The translations under genes and the position numbers were made by a program. A stretch of DNA of 23,651 nucleotides from CAKRZE01 sp045617585. GTDB lineage: Bacteria > Bacillota > Clostridia > Oscillospirales > CAG-272. Location of the stretch: contig JAZLIW010000099.1 of assembly GCA_045617585.1 (NCBI GenBank), forward strand, positions 1-23,651, read 5' to 3'. The notes below the pieces were generated by a model. That model was not told the origin of the DNA and did no database searches. It was given only the letters and a program-made list of their open reading frames with translations. Shown piece after piece: positions 1-6,594 of the stretch. Each line of letters starts with the position of its first letter. Within the stretch, counting starts at the first letter, position 1.

Positions 1-247
1 CGACCGGCACCGTCGGGCCCGCCGCGCCCGCGCCCGCGAGATGCGCCCCCATGCCTGCCCCCGCGATCAGAACGCCGAAGCCGTTCTTTTTCGCGTCCGC
101 CGCAAACGCTGCCGCCTCGTCCGGGGTCCGGTGCGCGGAAAAAACATGGACCTCGCAGGGGATCTCCAGTCCCTTCAGCGTATCGATCGCTTTCCGGACG
201 ACCGGAAGGTCGCTTGCGCTGCCCATCACTATACCGACTTTTTTCAT
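1..247 (-). CDS. purE: PurE, N5-carboxyaminoimidazole ribonucleotide mutase (5' part only)
   Basis: PurE converts N5-CAIR to CAIR in de novo purine synthesis in the cytoplasm. The 82 visible residues begin MKKVGIVMGSASDLPVV and carry the family signatures in order: the GSxSD loop near residues 9-13, the SAHRTP motif near residues 38-43, and IAGAGMGAHLAG near residues 61-72, which normally reads IAGAGGAAHLPG. The gene runs off the left edge, so the C-terminal half is missing from the window. The ATG at 245-247 is the first in-frame start and fits the family N terminus. It is preceded by a ZTP riboswitch and terminator (311-418) and a strong promoter (434-462), so the gene is probably induced when ZTP accumulates. 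It is probably the first gene of a purine operon that continues to the left (inference). Confidence 0.93.
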   Translation of the reverse strand, partial: MKKVGIVMGSASDLPVVRKAIDTLKGLEIPCEVHVFSAHRTPDEAAAFAADAKKNGFGVLIAGAGMGAHLAGAGAAGPTVPV

Positions 248-310
248 TCGTCTGCCCTCTTTCTTCAGTGTCGTCCGGCCCGCCGCCCTTCGCCTTCCCG
301 CAGGAAAACA

Positions 311-349
311 AAAACGGGCACACCTATCCGGCAAAGGATAAGTGTGCCC
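311..349 (-). terminator. Riboswitch-controlled intrinsic terminator upstream of purE
   Basis: On the minus strand a 14-base arm (349-336, GGGCACACUUAUCC) pairs with 329-316 (GGAUAGGUGUGCCC) across a 6-base loop, followed directly by a U-rich run (315-309). The 5' arm begins inside the last conserved bases of the ZTP aptamer (CUGGGCA, 351-345). Ligand binding can therefore compete with terminator formation, the usual ON-switch design of this class. Confidence 0.9.
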
Positions 350-418
350 AGACGGTCGGCCGTTATGAACCCCCGTTCCCCTTGCGTACTCGCAATTTAT
401 CCGTCAGTTGCGGGGGCT
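345..418 (-). promoter_or_regulatory. ZTP (pfl-type) riboswitch aptamer controlling purE
   Basis: Read on the minus strand, the leader has the two conserved blocks of the ZTP aptamer. The first has a paired GCCCCCG/CGGGGGU outer helix around ACUGACG and a small internal helix. After a short linker comes the second block GCCGACCGUCUGGGCA, whose CCGxCUGGGCA end is the hallmark of the class. The class senses ZTP/ZMP, which build up when 10-formyl-tetrahydrofolate is short, and it commonly precedes purine and folate genes. Here it precedes purE, which fits. Identification is by motif and pairing read by eye, with no covariance model run. Confidence 0.88.
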
Positions 419-433
419 TTCTCTGTTGACTCT

Positions 434-462
434 ATCTTACCATATTCCCGCCGTTTTGTCAA
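434..462 (-). promoter_or_regulatory. Sigma-A promoter of purE
   Basis: On the minus strand, -35 TTGACA (462-457), a 17-base spacer and -10 TAAGAT (439-434) with an extended TGG just before the -10. Transcription would start near 427, giving a leader of about 180 bases that holds the whole ZTP riboswitch. The spacer begins AAACGG, a pattern shared by several promoters in this window. Confidence 0.85.
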
Positions 463-562
463 GAAAAAGCCGTCGGAAAAACTGTATAAAAAATATCGCC
501 GTTCTCCGTCGGTTTTTCGGTAAACAGACGCCGTGCCGGCAGCGGTCTCCGTCATCCGTCAG

Positions 563-608
563 GAAAAAGATCTGCCGGAAAAAGGCCGTAAAGTCTTTTT
601 CCGGCAGA
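563..608 (-). terminator. Intrinsic terminator after the solute-binding lipoprotein gene
   Basis: On the minus strand UCUGCCGGAAAAAG (608-595) pairs with CUUUUUCCGGCAGA (584-571) over a 10-base loop and is followed by UCUUUUUC. It starts 12 bases after the stop codon at 620. The gap between this and the purE promoter (463-562) shows nothing else. Confidence 0.88.
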
Positions 609-619
609 CGTGCGCGGGA

Positions 620-2077
620 TCAGCCGTACATATCGTACACGTGATCGTAGACGCGAATATAGTTCTCGTACAGACGGGATTCGTTTGAGGCGAACCAGGA
701 GGCGAGCTGCGCCTTCGGATGCTCGACGAAATACTTGGCGGGGATGAATTCAAGATTGGTGCAGAAGGAAATGCCGTAATCGTAGATGATGTTGGAGAAG
801 ATGATATCCAGCATCTCGGAGGACTCGTTATCACGGGTGATCTTGCCGTTCAGAACGATATCGTAGTACGCGGGAACGATATACTTTCTGGAGAGGGCGC
901 ACATCGCTTCCACGATCGCGCCGGTGCGTTCCAGATCGGACGCGGTGATCGGGAGCGCGCACGCGAGACCCCACTGGTTCGCGTAACTCGTGTACTTTTC
1001 CTGCGCCTCGTCGTACTTCGGGTAAGGCAGGATGCCGAAATCGGATTCCATGCTGCGGAAGTTGGAGGCGTGCATCAGGACGTCAAAGTAATAGAGCGCA
1101 CGGTTCTCGAAGAACATCGGGATGCCCTTGGAATCCTCGGTGAAGTCGAAGGTCTCGGTATAGGAGACGTTGTCCTGGCAGCAGAGCATACGGAGGTAGT
1201 CGATGATGTCCGCCAGCTCGTCGGTCATGAAGTTCAGGACCGGCTCTCCGTTCTCGATCTTGACGGTATGATAGTCCGCCGCGTAGACAAAGCCCGTCAC
1301 GCCGATGATCGTGTTCTGGATGCAGCCGTAGCGGTCCTTCGTATCCATCTTGCCGTCACCGTTGACGTCGAAGGAATACTCGCTGGCGATATCGTACAGG
1401 GTATCGAAGGTCCATTCCCCGTTCTTGACGGTATCGTACGGATTGCCGACGAGATCCGGGAAGTCGCGCGCCACGACCTTGTTGAAATAGCAGACCGCGG
1501 TCTCCGGCATCGTGAACCAGTTGATGTCGCCGACGATCAGGAAGCGCTGGTCAAGGATGGCGAGCGTCTCGTTGATGTTGGAGTTCCACCACGGCTTGTC
1601 GGGATTGATGTAGGGCACGTCGTTCCACGGCATGATATAGTCGTTCATGATCAGGCTCGCGCCGGACTGATAATAACCGACCGCGATCAGGTCGATGATA
1701 TCGTCGTTCGACATGATGTAGGTCTGCAGCTGCGAGGTCTGCGAATCGGTGGTGCCGAGCGACAGCGTCTCGATATCGATATCGAAGCGGGACTCGATCT
1801 GACGGTTGCGCTTGTAGATCGCGTCGTTGATGTCGTCCGCGGTCGTTTCCTCACGGTCGTAGGACGCGACGCCCCATTCGTCGGGCCAGGGCGCCGTGAT
1901 CGTGAAGGTGCGCCCGTCAAAGGTCAGCCCTTCCGGCACACCGTCGTAAAACGGGTCGGTCTCCTCCGGTTCGGTCATGGACTCTGTCGGGGTCTGCTCG
2001 GTCGGCTTCTCCGTGCAGGCCGCGAAAGCGGGGAGCACCGTCAGGACCAGCAGGAGCAGTGCGAAAAATCGTTTCAA
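620..2077 (-). CDS. ABC transporter extracellular solute-binding lipoprotein (family 1)
   Basis: Predicted lipoprotein that captures a solute, probably a sugar or oligosaccharide, outside the membrane for an ABC importer. From the chosen TTG start it has 485 residues: MKRF, a hydrophobic signal (5-19) and a lipobox AFAAC with Cys21, then a Thr/Glu/Pro-rich linker. The segment DINDAIYKRNRQIESRF and the calcium-loop-like DVNGDGKMDTKDRYG are typical of clostridial family 1 binding proteins. The TTG at 2077 is preferred because AAAGGGTGATCC lies just upstream, whereas the longer ATG at 2113 falls inside the -10 box. No permease or ATPase gene lies beside it and it has its own promoter and terminator, so it must use a transporter encoded elsewhere or have another sensing role (inference). 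The substrate cannot be told. Confidence 0.87.
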   Translation of the reverse strand: MKRFFALLLLVLTVLPAFAACTEKPTEQTPTESMTEPEETDPFYDGVPEGLTFDGRTFTITAPWPDEWGVASYDREETTADDINDAIYKRNRQIESRFDIDIETLSLGTTDSQTSQLQTYIMSNDDIIDLIAVGYYQSGASLIMNDYIMPWNDVPYINPDKPWWNSNINETLAILDQRFLIVGDINWFTMPETAVCYFNKVVARDFPDLVGNPYDTVKNGEWTFDTLYDIASEYSFDVNGDGKMDTKDRYGCIQNTIIGVTGFVYAADYHTVKIENGEPVLNFMTDELADIIDYLRMLCCQDNVSYTETFDFTEDSKGIPMFFENRALYYFDVLMHASNFRSMESDFGILPYPKYDEAQEKYTSYANQWGLACALPITASDLERTGAIVEAMCALSRKYIVPAYYDIVLNGKITRDNESSEMLDIIFSNIIYDYGISFCTNLEFIPAKYFVEHPKAQLASWFASNESRLYENYIRVYDHVYDMYG

Positions 2078-2079
2078 AA

Positions 2080-2091
2080 GGATCACCCTTT
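2080..2091 (-). promoter_or_regulatory. Ribosome binding site deciding a TTG start
   Basis: AAAGGGTGATCC on the minus strand matches much of the anti-Shine-Dalgarno complement (AAGGAGGTGATCC with two bases missing). The core GGG is 8 bases before the TTG at 2077. A GTG inside this site is too close to be used with it. Confidence 0.65.
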
Positions 2092-2111
2092 CTTTCCGTC
2101 GTAATAATATC

Positions 2112-2139
2112 ATTATAGCAGTTTTTCCGTTTTTGTAAA
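2112..2139 (-). promoter_or_regulatory. Promoter of the solute-binding lipoprotein gene
   Basis: Minus strand: -35 TTTACA (2139-2134), 16-base spacer, -10 TATAAT (2117-2112) with extended TGC. The spacer begins AAAACGG. The start point would be near 2105, leaving a leader of roughly 28 bases to the TTG start. The rest of the gap up to the terminator at 2226 shows nothing further. Confidence 0.82.
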
Positions 2140-2225
2140 TAGTGCTTTTGGAAAATCGTTATTTCAAACACATGAGCTCCGTTTCTTTTGTACTATTTCA
2201 CAAAACCGCCGCTCCGAACCGCAGA

Positions 2226-2270
2226 GAAAAAAGCGGTTCCCCGCCCGGAACGGGCGTGCGGGACCGCTTT
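2226..2270 (-). terminator. Intrinsic terminator of the envelope cluster
   Basis: Minus strand: AAAGCGGTCCCGC (2270-2258) pairs with GCGGGGAACCGCTT (2244-2231) and is followed by a T run and TCTC. It lies 28 bases after the stop of the last gene at 2298. Confidence 0.85.
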
Positions 2271-2297
2271 GACACGGAACGGAAGACGGAGGAACGG

Positions 2298-2756
2298 TCA
2301 GTTTTCCACCGTGATGACGGGAAGACCGGGCACCTTTTCGTCGGTGCCGGCGTAACCGGCGGCAAAGATCACGGAGAAGGAACGGGTCTGACCCGCGGGA
2401 ACGGTAAAGAGAGAGGAATGATCCTCCGCGTTGAGCGCGATCAGACGATCCTCGACCACCAGTTTACCGAGGTCCTCCGGGAACTGACCGAGGAGCGTGA
2501 CCTTTTTTTCGCTGCCCGAAACGTTCTTCAGCACGACGGTGCAGCGCAGCTCGACCGTATCCCCGATCACGGTATATCCGTCGAAGGACGAGCCCTCCTC
2601 CTCATAAACGACCGCGGGCCGCCCGCGGAGCGCCGCGAGGACGACGCCGAGGACCACGAGGACGAGAAAGCCGATCCCGACGATCCACTCGACCGGGGTA
2701 CCGCGGGACCCGGCGGTCTTACCGGTCCGGGGCGCTTTGATCTTCGTGCGGCCCAT
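2298..2756 (-). CDS. Hypothetical single-pass membrane protein
   Basis: A 152-residue protein of unknown function. A short basic N terminus is followed by one clear membrane helix (about residues 23-43, VEWIVGIGFLVLVVLGVVLA). The remainder is probably an extracytoplasmic beta-rich domain with an alternating pattern (VELRCTVVLKNVSGSEKKV, then LFTVPAGQTRSFSVIF) that resembles an immunoglobulin-like or DUF4352-type fold; that fold guess is weak. Its ATG shares one base with the stop of the upstream gene (TAATG), which implies translational coupling. It is the last gene of the cluster, just before the terminator. Confidence 0.75.
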   Translation of the reverse strand: MGRTKIKAPRTGKTAGSRGTPVEWIVGIGFLVLVVLGVVLAALRGRPAVVYEEEGSSFDGYTVIGDTVELRCTVVLKNVSGSEKKVTLLGQFPEDLGKLVVEDRLIALNAEDHSSLFTVPAGQTRSFSVIFAAGYAGTDEKVPGLPVITVEN

Positions 2757-3310
2757 TATTTCTTCCGCTTGATCAGCGTCAGAACGAAGCCAAGCGCGGT
2801 GAAAATGTACGCCTCGACCAGCTCGCCGATATACTCACCCTTCAGCTCGTTGATCCCGATCAGCTCGCCGAAATACTTCGCGCAGGAACCGATCGTCTCT
2901 CCCTGATCCTTCAGATTGATGAAAAAGAAGACGACCCAGGAGGACCAGACGGCGGCATAGGTCGCAGCGGCGCAGATGACGATCGTCAGGATCAGCCCCT
3001 TGACCGAGCCGGGTCTGCCCGAAAACCTGCCGTAGAGCAGGACACCGAGGAATGCCATCAGTGCGCCGACCAGCGCGGAGATCACGCCGAGCAGCGAAAA
3101 CACGTTATAGAGGGCGATCCCGGCAAGCGCGGCGATCAGGATCCCGAGGATCCCCTTCCCCACGTTCTCCGGCTTGTCGTCGGAATACACGGTCGCGCCG
3201 TCCGCCATCGGCTGGGCGTAAGCGGACGTGCCCGTTCCGGTTTCGTACGCGGCAAACGGATCCGTTTCCTGCGTCTGTTCGGTTTTTACGTCTTTTTCTT
3301 CTTCGTTCAT
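2756..3310 (-). CDS. Hypothetical multi-pass membrane protein
   Basis: A 184-residue protein with an acidic, probably disordered cytoplasmic N terminus (residues 1-50, rich in Glu, Thr and Asp) and about four membrane helices near 53-70, 72-94, 104-131 and 165-180. It ends in KRKK. GGAGA stands 9 bases before the ATG. It overlaps the next gene by one base and follows the VanY-like gene by 32 bases, so it belongs to the same transcript. I recognise no family. The arrangement of an acidic tail followed by short helices is seen in many uncharacterised clostridial envelope proteins. Confidence 0.78.
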   Translation of the reverse strand: MNEEEKDVKTEQTQETDPFAAYETGTGTSAYAQPMADGATVYSDDKPENVGKGILGILIAALAGIALYNVFSLLGVISALVGALMAFLGVLLYGRFSGRPGSVKGLILTIVICAAATYAAVWSSWVVFFFINLKDQGETIGSCAKYFGELIGINELKGEYIGELVEAYIFTALGFVLTLIKRKK

Positions 3311-3342
3311 CTCTGTTGTCTCCTTCTCTTTTTTCGGGAGCT

Positions 3343-4353
3343 TCAGGTCCCGTTGTTTGACAAATATTCCAGATATTCCTCAAGGCACATCCCGAGCTCT
3401 GTCATGCGGTACGCGTGATACCTGCCGACGAAACGGAAATGCCAGGATTCGTAGGAGATGCCTGTGACCCCGGTCTTGTCCTCCGGGAAACGGAGCACGA
3501 AGCCGAATTTCCAGCAGTTTTCGGTCAGCCATTTTCCCTCTTCCGTCTCCGCGAAGACGTGCGCGTAGGTCACGCTTGCCGACTGCTGATTGTGCATATC
3601 GCAGCAGAGCCCGGTCTGATGCTCCGAGGTGCCGGGACGGCAGGAATAGGTCGCGACCTCTGCCTCCGCCTGCGACCTCGTCATCGACGGGTCTTTCGCC
3701 AGCGTCGATTCCACGTAGGAATTGAACAAATATTCCTGATAGGAGTAGCCCCGGAACGCGCTCGTTACCGAAAGCTCGTATCCCGTCGAATCGTTCAGCA
3801 TCCCCCATGCGTCCGCCTCGAGATAGAGTGCTTCCAGCGCGCGGGCGGCGGTCAGACGCATTTTCTGCGTGTTCCTGCCGTCCTTCCGGGTGTTGACGAG
3901 ATCGGTGAGGTCTGCCGGATCGTCCGACGCCGACAGCGGATGCGCGGGGTTGACGAGGATCAGATACGCGTCCCGTTCCTCCCCCTGCGGGTCCATATAC
4001 CGCTCGTAAGCGCCGAGATCCGCGCGGAAGGATACCTCCGGGACCGCGATCACGGGGATCGGTTCGGTTCCGGGATCCGTTTCCGGCTCCGTTCCGGGGT
4101 CCGTCCCGGGCTCGGTGTCGGGATCTGTTCCGGGCTCTGTCCCGGGCGGGGTTTCTTCTCCAGTCGGCGCGGAGGGGTCTCCGCTTTCGGTGTCCTGCGG
4201 GCGAGGATCGCCGCAGCAGCCGCGGAGCGCGAAAGAAAGGAGCAGAACGCAGACACCGGTCAGGAGGAGCGCCGCGAGGATCACGGTCAGTTTACGGAAG
4301 AGAACGATCCGTTTTTTGCGGCGGTTCGCCGTCCGCGTCCCGGTCCGTGCCAT
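3343..4353 (-). CDS. Membrane-anchored D-alanyl-D-alanine carboxypeptidase, VanY/M15B family
   Basis: Zinc peptidase expected to trim the terminal D-Ala from peptidoglycan stem peptides outside the membrane. From the ATG at 4353 it has 336 residues: a basic N terminus, a membrane helix (about 21-43), a Pro/Gly/Thr/Glu/Asp spacer of near-repeats of GTEPGTDP (about 68-98), then the M15 domain. Visible motifs are SAFRGYSYQ (198-206), SEHQTG with zinc ligand His245 followed by Asp252, and ESWHFR with catalytic Glu302 and zinc ligand His305. The usual SxHxxGxAxD reads SEHQTGLCCD, so two cysteines sit next to the aspartate. The second ATG is chosen because AAGGAGGAAGGGG lies directly before it. Four-gene envelope operon. 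This is a housekeeping-type enzyme: no vancomycin-resistance genes accompany it. Confidence 0.88.
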   Translation of the reverse strand: MARTGTRTANRRKKRIVLFRKLTVILAALLLTGVCVLLLSFALRGCCGDPRPQDTESGDPSAPTGEETPPGTEPGTDPDTEPGTDPGTEPETDPGTEPIPVIAVPEVSFRADLGAYERYMDPQGEERDAYLILVNPAHPLSASDDPADLTDLVNTRKDGRNTQKMRLTAARALEALYLEADAWGMLNDSTGYELSVTSAFRGYSYQEYLFNSYVESTLAKDPSMTRSQAEAEVATYSCRPGTSEHQTGLCCDMHNQQSASVTYAHVFAETEEGKWLTENCWKFGFVLRFPEDKTGVTGISYESWHFRFVGRYHAYRMTELGMCLEEYLEYLSNNGT

Positions 4354-4358
4354 AAGGT

Positions 4359-4371
4359 CCCCTTCCTCCTT
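4359..4371 (-). promoter_or_regulatory. Ribosome binding site deciding the start of the VanY-like gene
   Basis: AAGGAGGAAGGGG on the minus strand contains two overlapping Shine-Dalgarno cores, 5 and 11 bases before the ATG at 4353. The alternative ATG at 4374 would lie upstream of this site and has none of its own. Confidence 0.75.
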
Positions 4372-4377
4372 CATCCG

Positions 4378-5643
4378 TTATCTGCTCTTCAGCAGCTCGT
4401 CAAGCTGATCCTGACTTGCCCCGGCGGCGGGACGGTCCGCGACCAGGGTAAAGGAAAGCGGCGCGTCCACGGTCTCAGCGTATTCGTTCTTTACCGTGGC
4501 GCGGTCGATGTTCATCTTCTGGATCGAGTCGTCGTACGTGATCGTGATGCCGTTCACGTAGCGGTCGATAAAGGAGGCGGGGACGTAGAACATCCCGTTC
4601 TCCGTATAGGTCCGCCGGTCGAGACGGACGCGGACGCCGTTGACGTAGGCGGTCTCCCCGCCGACCGCAAAGGCGATCGTCTGACCGTCGGAGGTCAGAT
4701 AGCGGAGCTCCCCGGCGTCTCCCGTCGTCGCAAGGTCGCCGAGCATCGCGATATCGGTCATGCTGACGTACATCACCCCGTCCCGGAAGACCGAGGACAT
4801 CCGCTGCGTCCGCTTGACGTAGCGCGGATCCTGCTTGTTGGAGATGTGGATAAAGACGTTATCGCGGTTCTTTGCCGCAGCGGCGATGAGGTTCCCCCCG
4901 ACGAACAGACCGATGACCGTCATCATGATCGCGTAAGCGACGAGAACGACTGCCGTGCGGCGGAAGAACAGCTTCCGGCGGCTTTCCTCCTCTTTTTTGA
5001 GGCGGAATTCTTCGCGCCTGTTGCGGCGCTTCATTTCGGTCACGTCGACCCGGCGGGAGCGGTTTTTCTCCTCTCTCCGTCTCGCGGGCGCCTGCGCGCG
5101 GAGTCTTCCCGCCATCGTTCCGTCGTCTTCCCGGCGCACGGCGTCCGGCTGTTTTTTCCGCGGCGCGTAAACGCGGGGCGCGCCCTCGAATTTGGGCGGC
5201 GAATACGTATCCACGCTGTCCGCGCGCTTCCAGTCGCCCGAGGTATCATAGCGGGGATCCCGCTCGTTTTTCACGGCGTCGGGACGTCTTCCGGTCCCGC
5301 GCACCGGACGGGAGCCCTCCCTGACCGGCGCGTTCCCGGCCGGCACGTTTCCGGCCGGCGCGTTCCCCGGCTGTCTTCCCGCCCGGGGAGTCCCCTCACG
5401 GATCGGGCGGGCGGCATTCCCGGCATTCGGACGCCCGGCTTCGGGGCGGGCGGAGGCGCGGTTTCCTTCCGCGTTCGCCGCGGTGCGGGGAACGGACCTG
5501 CCGGCGGTTCCCGTTCTGGCGGGACGGCGGCTGCTCTCTCCGAAGGAGATTCCGTACGCCGTTTTTTTGCCGGCCTCTGTGCCGGCCCCTGCGCCGGACA
5601 CCGTACGCTTTGCCGTCCGCCGCACGTCCTTCTTTTCTTCCAT
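4378..5643 (-). CDS. Membrane protein with copper-amine-oxidase-like N-terminal (stalk) domain
   Basis: A 421-residue bitopic protein. Residues 1-225 are a long, very basic, low-complexity cytoplasmic part rich in Arg, Gly, Ala and Pro with short near-repeats (PAGNVPAGNAP, about 96-106). One membrane helix follows (about 230-257). The outer part (about 262-421) carries the copper amine oxidase N-terminal-like pattern: FRDGVMYVSMTDIA, then AFAVGGETAYVNGVRVRLD, then NGMFYVPASFIDRYV. Despite the name, such domains in Clostridia are usually cell-surface modules without enzyme activity. It is the first gene of the envelope cluster, 24 bases before the VanY-like gene. The Arg-rich tail could bind nucleic acid or acidic lipid (inference only). 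Confidence 0.8.
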   Translation of the reverse strand: MEEKKDVRRTAKRTVSGAGAGTEAGKKTAYGISFGESSRRPARTGTAGRSVPRTAANAEGNRASARPEAGRPNAGNAARPIREGTPRAGRQPGNAPAGNVPAGNAPVREGSRPVRGTGRRPDAVKNERDPRYDTSGDWKRADSVDTYSPPKFEGAPRVYAPRKKQPDAVRREDDGTMAGRLRAQAPARRREEKNRSRRVDVTEMKRRNRREEFRLKKEEESRRKLFFRRTAVVLVAYAIMMTVIGLFVGGNLIAAAAKNRDNVFIHISNKQDPRYVKRTQRMSSVFRDGVMYVSMTDIAMLGDLATTGDAGELRYLTSDGQTIAFAVGGETAYVNGVRVRLDRRTYTENGMFYVPASFIDRYVNGITITYDDSIQKMNIDRATVKNEYAETVDAPLSFTLVADRPAAGASQDQLDELLKSR

Positions 5644-5744
5644 TCCCGCTCACCGCCTTTCTTCCGTTTGCCGGTTTTTCTTCTGTCTGTGACCGGTCTC
5701 CGCAGCCGCAGCCGCGAAAACCGGATGCTTCTCCGATTTTATCC

Positions 5745-5773
5745 AGTATAGCACAAACGCGCCGAAAATGCAA
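5745..5773 (-). promoter_or_regulatory. Promoter of the envelope cluster
   Basis: Minus strand: -35 TTGCAT (5773-5768), 17-base spacer, extended -10 TGCTATACT with the hexamer at 5750-5745. The leader to the ATG at 5643 is about 95 bases and shows no convincing riboswitch. Confidence 0.78.
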
Positions 5774-5869
5774 CCGTTTCCGACGCGTCCGTCCGTGTTT
5801 TTTATTCCTTGTTTCTCCCGCTTCTTCCGTCCGCAGGACAGAAAAAACCCGCCGGGCCGTGTAGACCGC

Positions 5870-5893
5870 AAAAAGAAACCCGCATTCCGCAGG
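5870..5893 (-). terminator. Probable terminator of the 6S-like RNA
   Basis: Minus strand CCUGC (5893-5889) can pair with GCGGG (5883-5879) over GGAAU and is followed by UUUCUUUUU. This short hairpin competes with the closing stem of the RNA, so it could act only during transcription. A second U run (5847-5842) lies about 25 bases further on. Confidence 0.5.
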
Positions 5894-6053
5894 TCGGTAC
5901 CCTCTCCGACAGTTTGTGCTCCCAACGTCTCGACGCCCCGTGACGAAGCAGGGGGCGGGAGGAGGTCTGCATCCCGTGCCGGAAGCCCGGGTTCCATTTA
6001 TCTCTTGTAGGTTTATTGAGTGATCTATCACGAACCAAGCAGGAATTATCCGT
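5870..6053 (-). ncRNA. ssrS: Structured RNA, probably 6S RNA (ssrS)
   Basis: No protein gene fits 5774-6087. The minus strand gives a rod-like RNA of about 184 bases. A closing stem joins AUUCCUGC (6046-6039) to GCGGAAU (5890-5884) with one bulged U. A large asymmetric bubble follows on the 5' side (about 6034-5996), holding a small GUGAUAGAUCAC hairpin and the sequence AAACCUACAAGAGAUAAAU. An upper stem pairs GGAACCC with GGGUACC and UUCCGGCA (5984-5977) with UGUCGGAG (5911-5904). The apical stem is CUCCC-GCCCC/GGGGC...GGGAG. Length, closing stem, big bubble and long upper arm match the 6S design, which mimics an open promoter and binds sigma-A RNA polymerase. The position just after a DUF1292 gene fits an independent RNA gene. 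The pairing was found by eye; another structured RNA class is possible. Confidence 0.68.
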
Positions 6054-6059
6054 TATTCG

Positions 6060-6065
6060 ATTGTA
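6060..6065 (-). promoter_or_regulatory. Possible -10 box for the 6S-like RNA
   Basis: TACAAT on the minus strand lies 7 bases before the inferred 5' end. No good -35 box is seen at 16-18 bases, so this is tentative. The RNA might instead be processed from the transcript of the DUF1292 gene. Confidence 0.35.
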
Positions 6066-6087
6066 GGAGAAGAAGCGACCGGAGGAA

Positions 6088-6378
6088 TTATTCCTCGTCG
6101 TAGTCGATCTCGCCGAACAGCTCGTCGTCGAAGATATCCGCGATGCGGTCGAACTCGTCGTCGTCGTCGATGGTCACGAGCATATCTTCTCCGTCTTCGT
6201 CCTGATCCATACGGAGGATCACGTATTCTTCTTCGTCTTCCTTTTCACCGATCGGAACGAGCGCGAGATACATGACGCCGTCCAGCTCGCGGCTGCCGAG
6301 CAGCTCAAACTGCGTTTCGTTCCCTTCCTCGTCCGTCAGGGTGTAAATTTCCTGTTCTTCAAAAAGACCGTCTGCCAT
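6088..6378 (-). CDS. DUF1292 domain protein (YrzB-like)
   Basis: A 96-residue, strongly acidic protein (MADGLFEEQEIYTLTDEEG...) that matches the DUF1292 family, small proteins conserved in Firmicutes, often near ruvX and alaS, with no settled function. Typical are the first strand pattern IYTLTDEEGNETQFELLG and the later MYLALVPIGEKEDEEEYVILRM. The ATG at 6378 is preferred over the one at 6396 because AGAAAGGAT stands 7 bases upstream of it. It is transcribed from a strong promoter at 6417-6445, divergent from znuA, and is followed after 34 bases by the 6S-like RNA. There is no ruvX or alaS neighbour here. Confidence 0.88.
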   Translation of the reverse strand: MADGLFEEQEIYTLTDEEGNETQFELLGSRELDGVMYLALVPIGEKEDEEEYVILRMDQDEDGEDMLVTIDDDDEFDRIADIFDDELFGEIDYDEE

Positions 6379-6416
6379 ACCGTTATCCTTTCTCATGTTG
6401 GATGTTCGTTGTCCCT

Positions 6417-6445
6417 ATTGTACACGATAATCTCCCGTTTGTCAA
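6417..6445 (-). promoter_or_regulatory. Promoter of the DUF1292 gene
   Basis: Minus strand: TTGACA (6445-6440), 17-base spacer, TACAAT (6422-6417). It is nearly the same as the divergent znuA promoter: 23 of 29 positions agree, including TTGACAAACGG and TATCGTGTA. Confidence 0.88.
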
Positions 6446-6557
6446 CTGTTTTTTTGTCCGGACGCTTTCACCGGAACGCGCGGGCCGCTTTTCAGGCAAA
6501 GGAGCACGCCCCCGACCCGAAAAACCGTGACTTTTTTCTTTCTCCCGCAATTTCCTC

Positions 6558-6586
6558 TTGACAAACGGTACGGTATCGTGTATGAT
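6558..6586 (+). promoter_or_regulatory. Promoter of the znuA-like gene
   Basis: TTGACA (6558-6563), 17-base spacer, TATGAT (6581-6586). Transcription would begin near 6593, directly at a candidate Fur-family operator. The 112 bases between this and the divergent -35 box hold nothing recognisable. Confidence 0.87.
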
Positions 6587-6594
6587 ACTGAATA

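Noticed and set aside
3343..4353. Vancomycin resistance locus
   Set aside because: Only a VanY-type carboxypeptidase is present; no vanH, vanA/B-type ligase, vanX or two-component system in the window.
3415..5751. Very long plus-strand frame (778 codons) opposite the envelope cluster
   Set aside because: It covers recognisable VanY and stalk-domain genes on the other strand, has Arg/Pro/Gly-rich composition typical of an antisense frame in GC-rich DNA, and lacks a ribosome binding site.
5396..6038. Several 80-210 codon frames between the envelope cluster and the DUF1292 gene
   Set aside because: No ribosome binding sites, no family match, and strong RNA secondary structure explains the stretch better.
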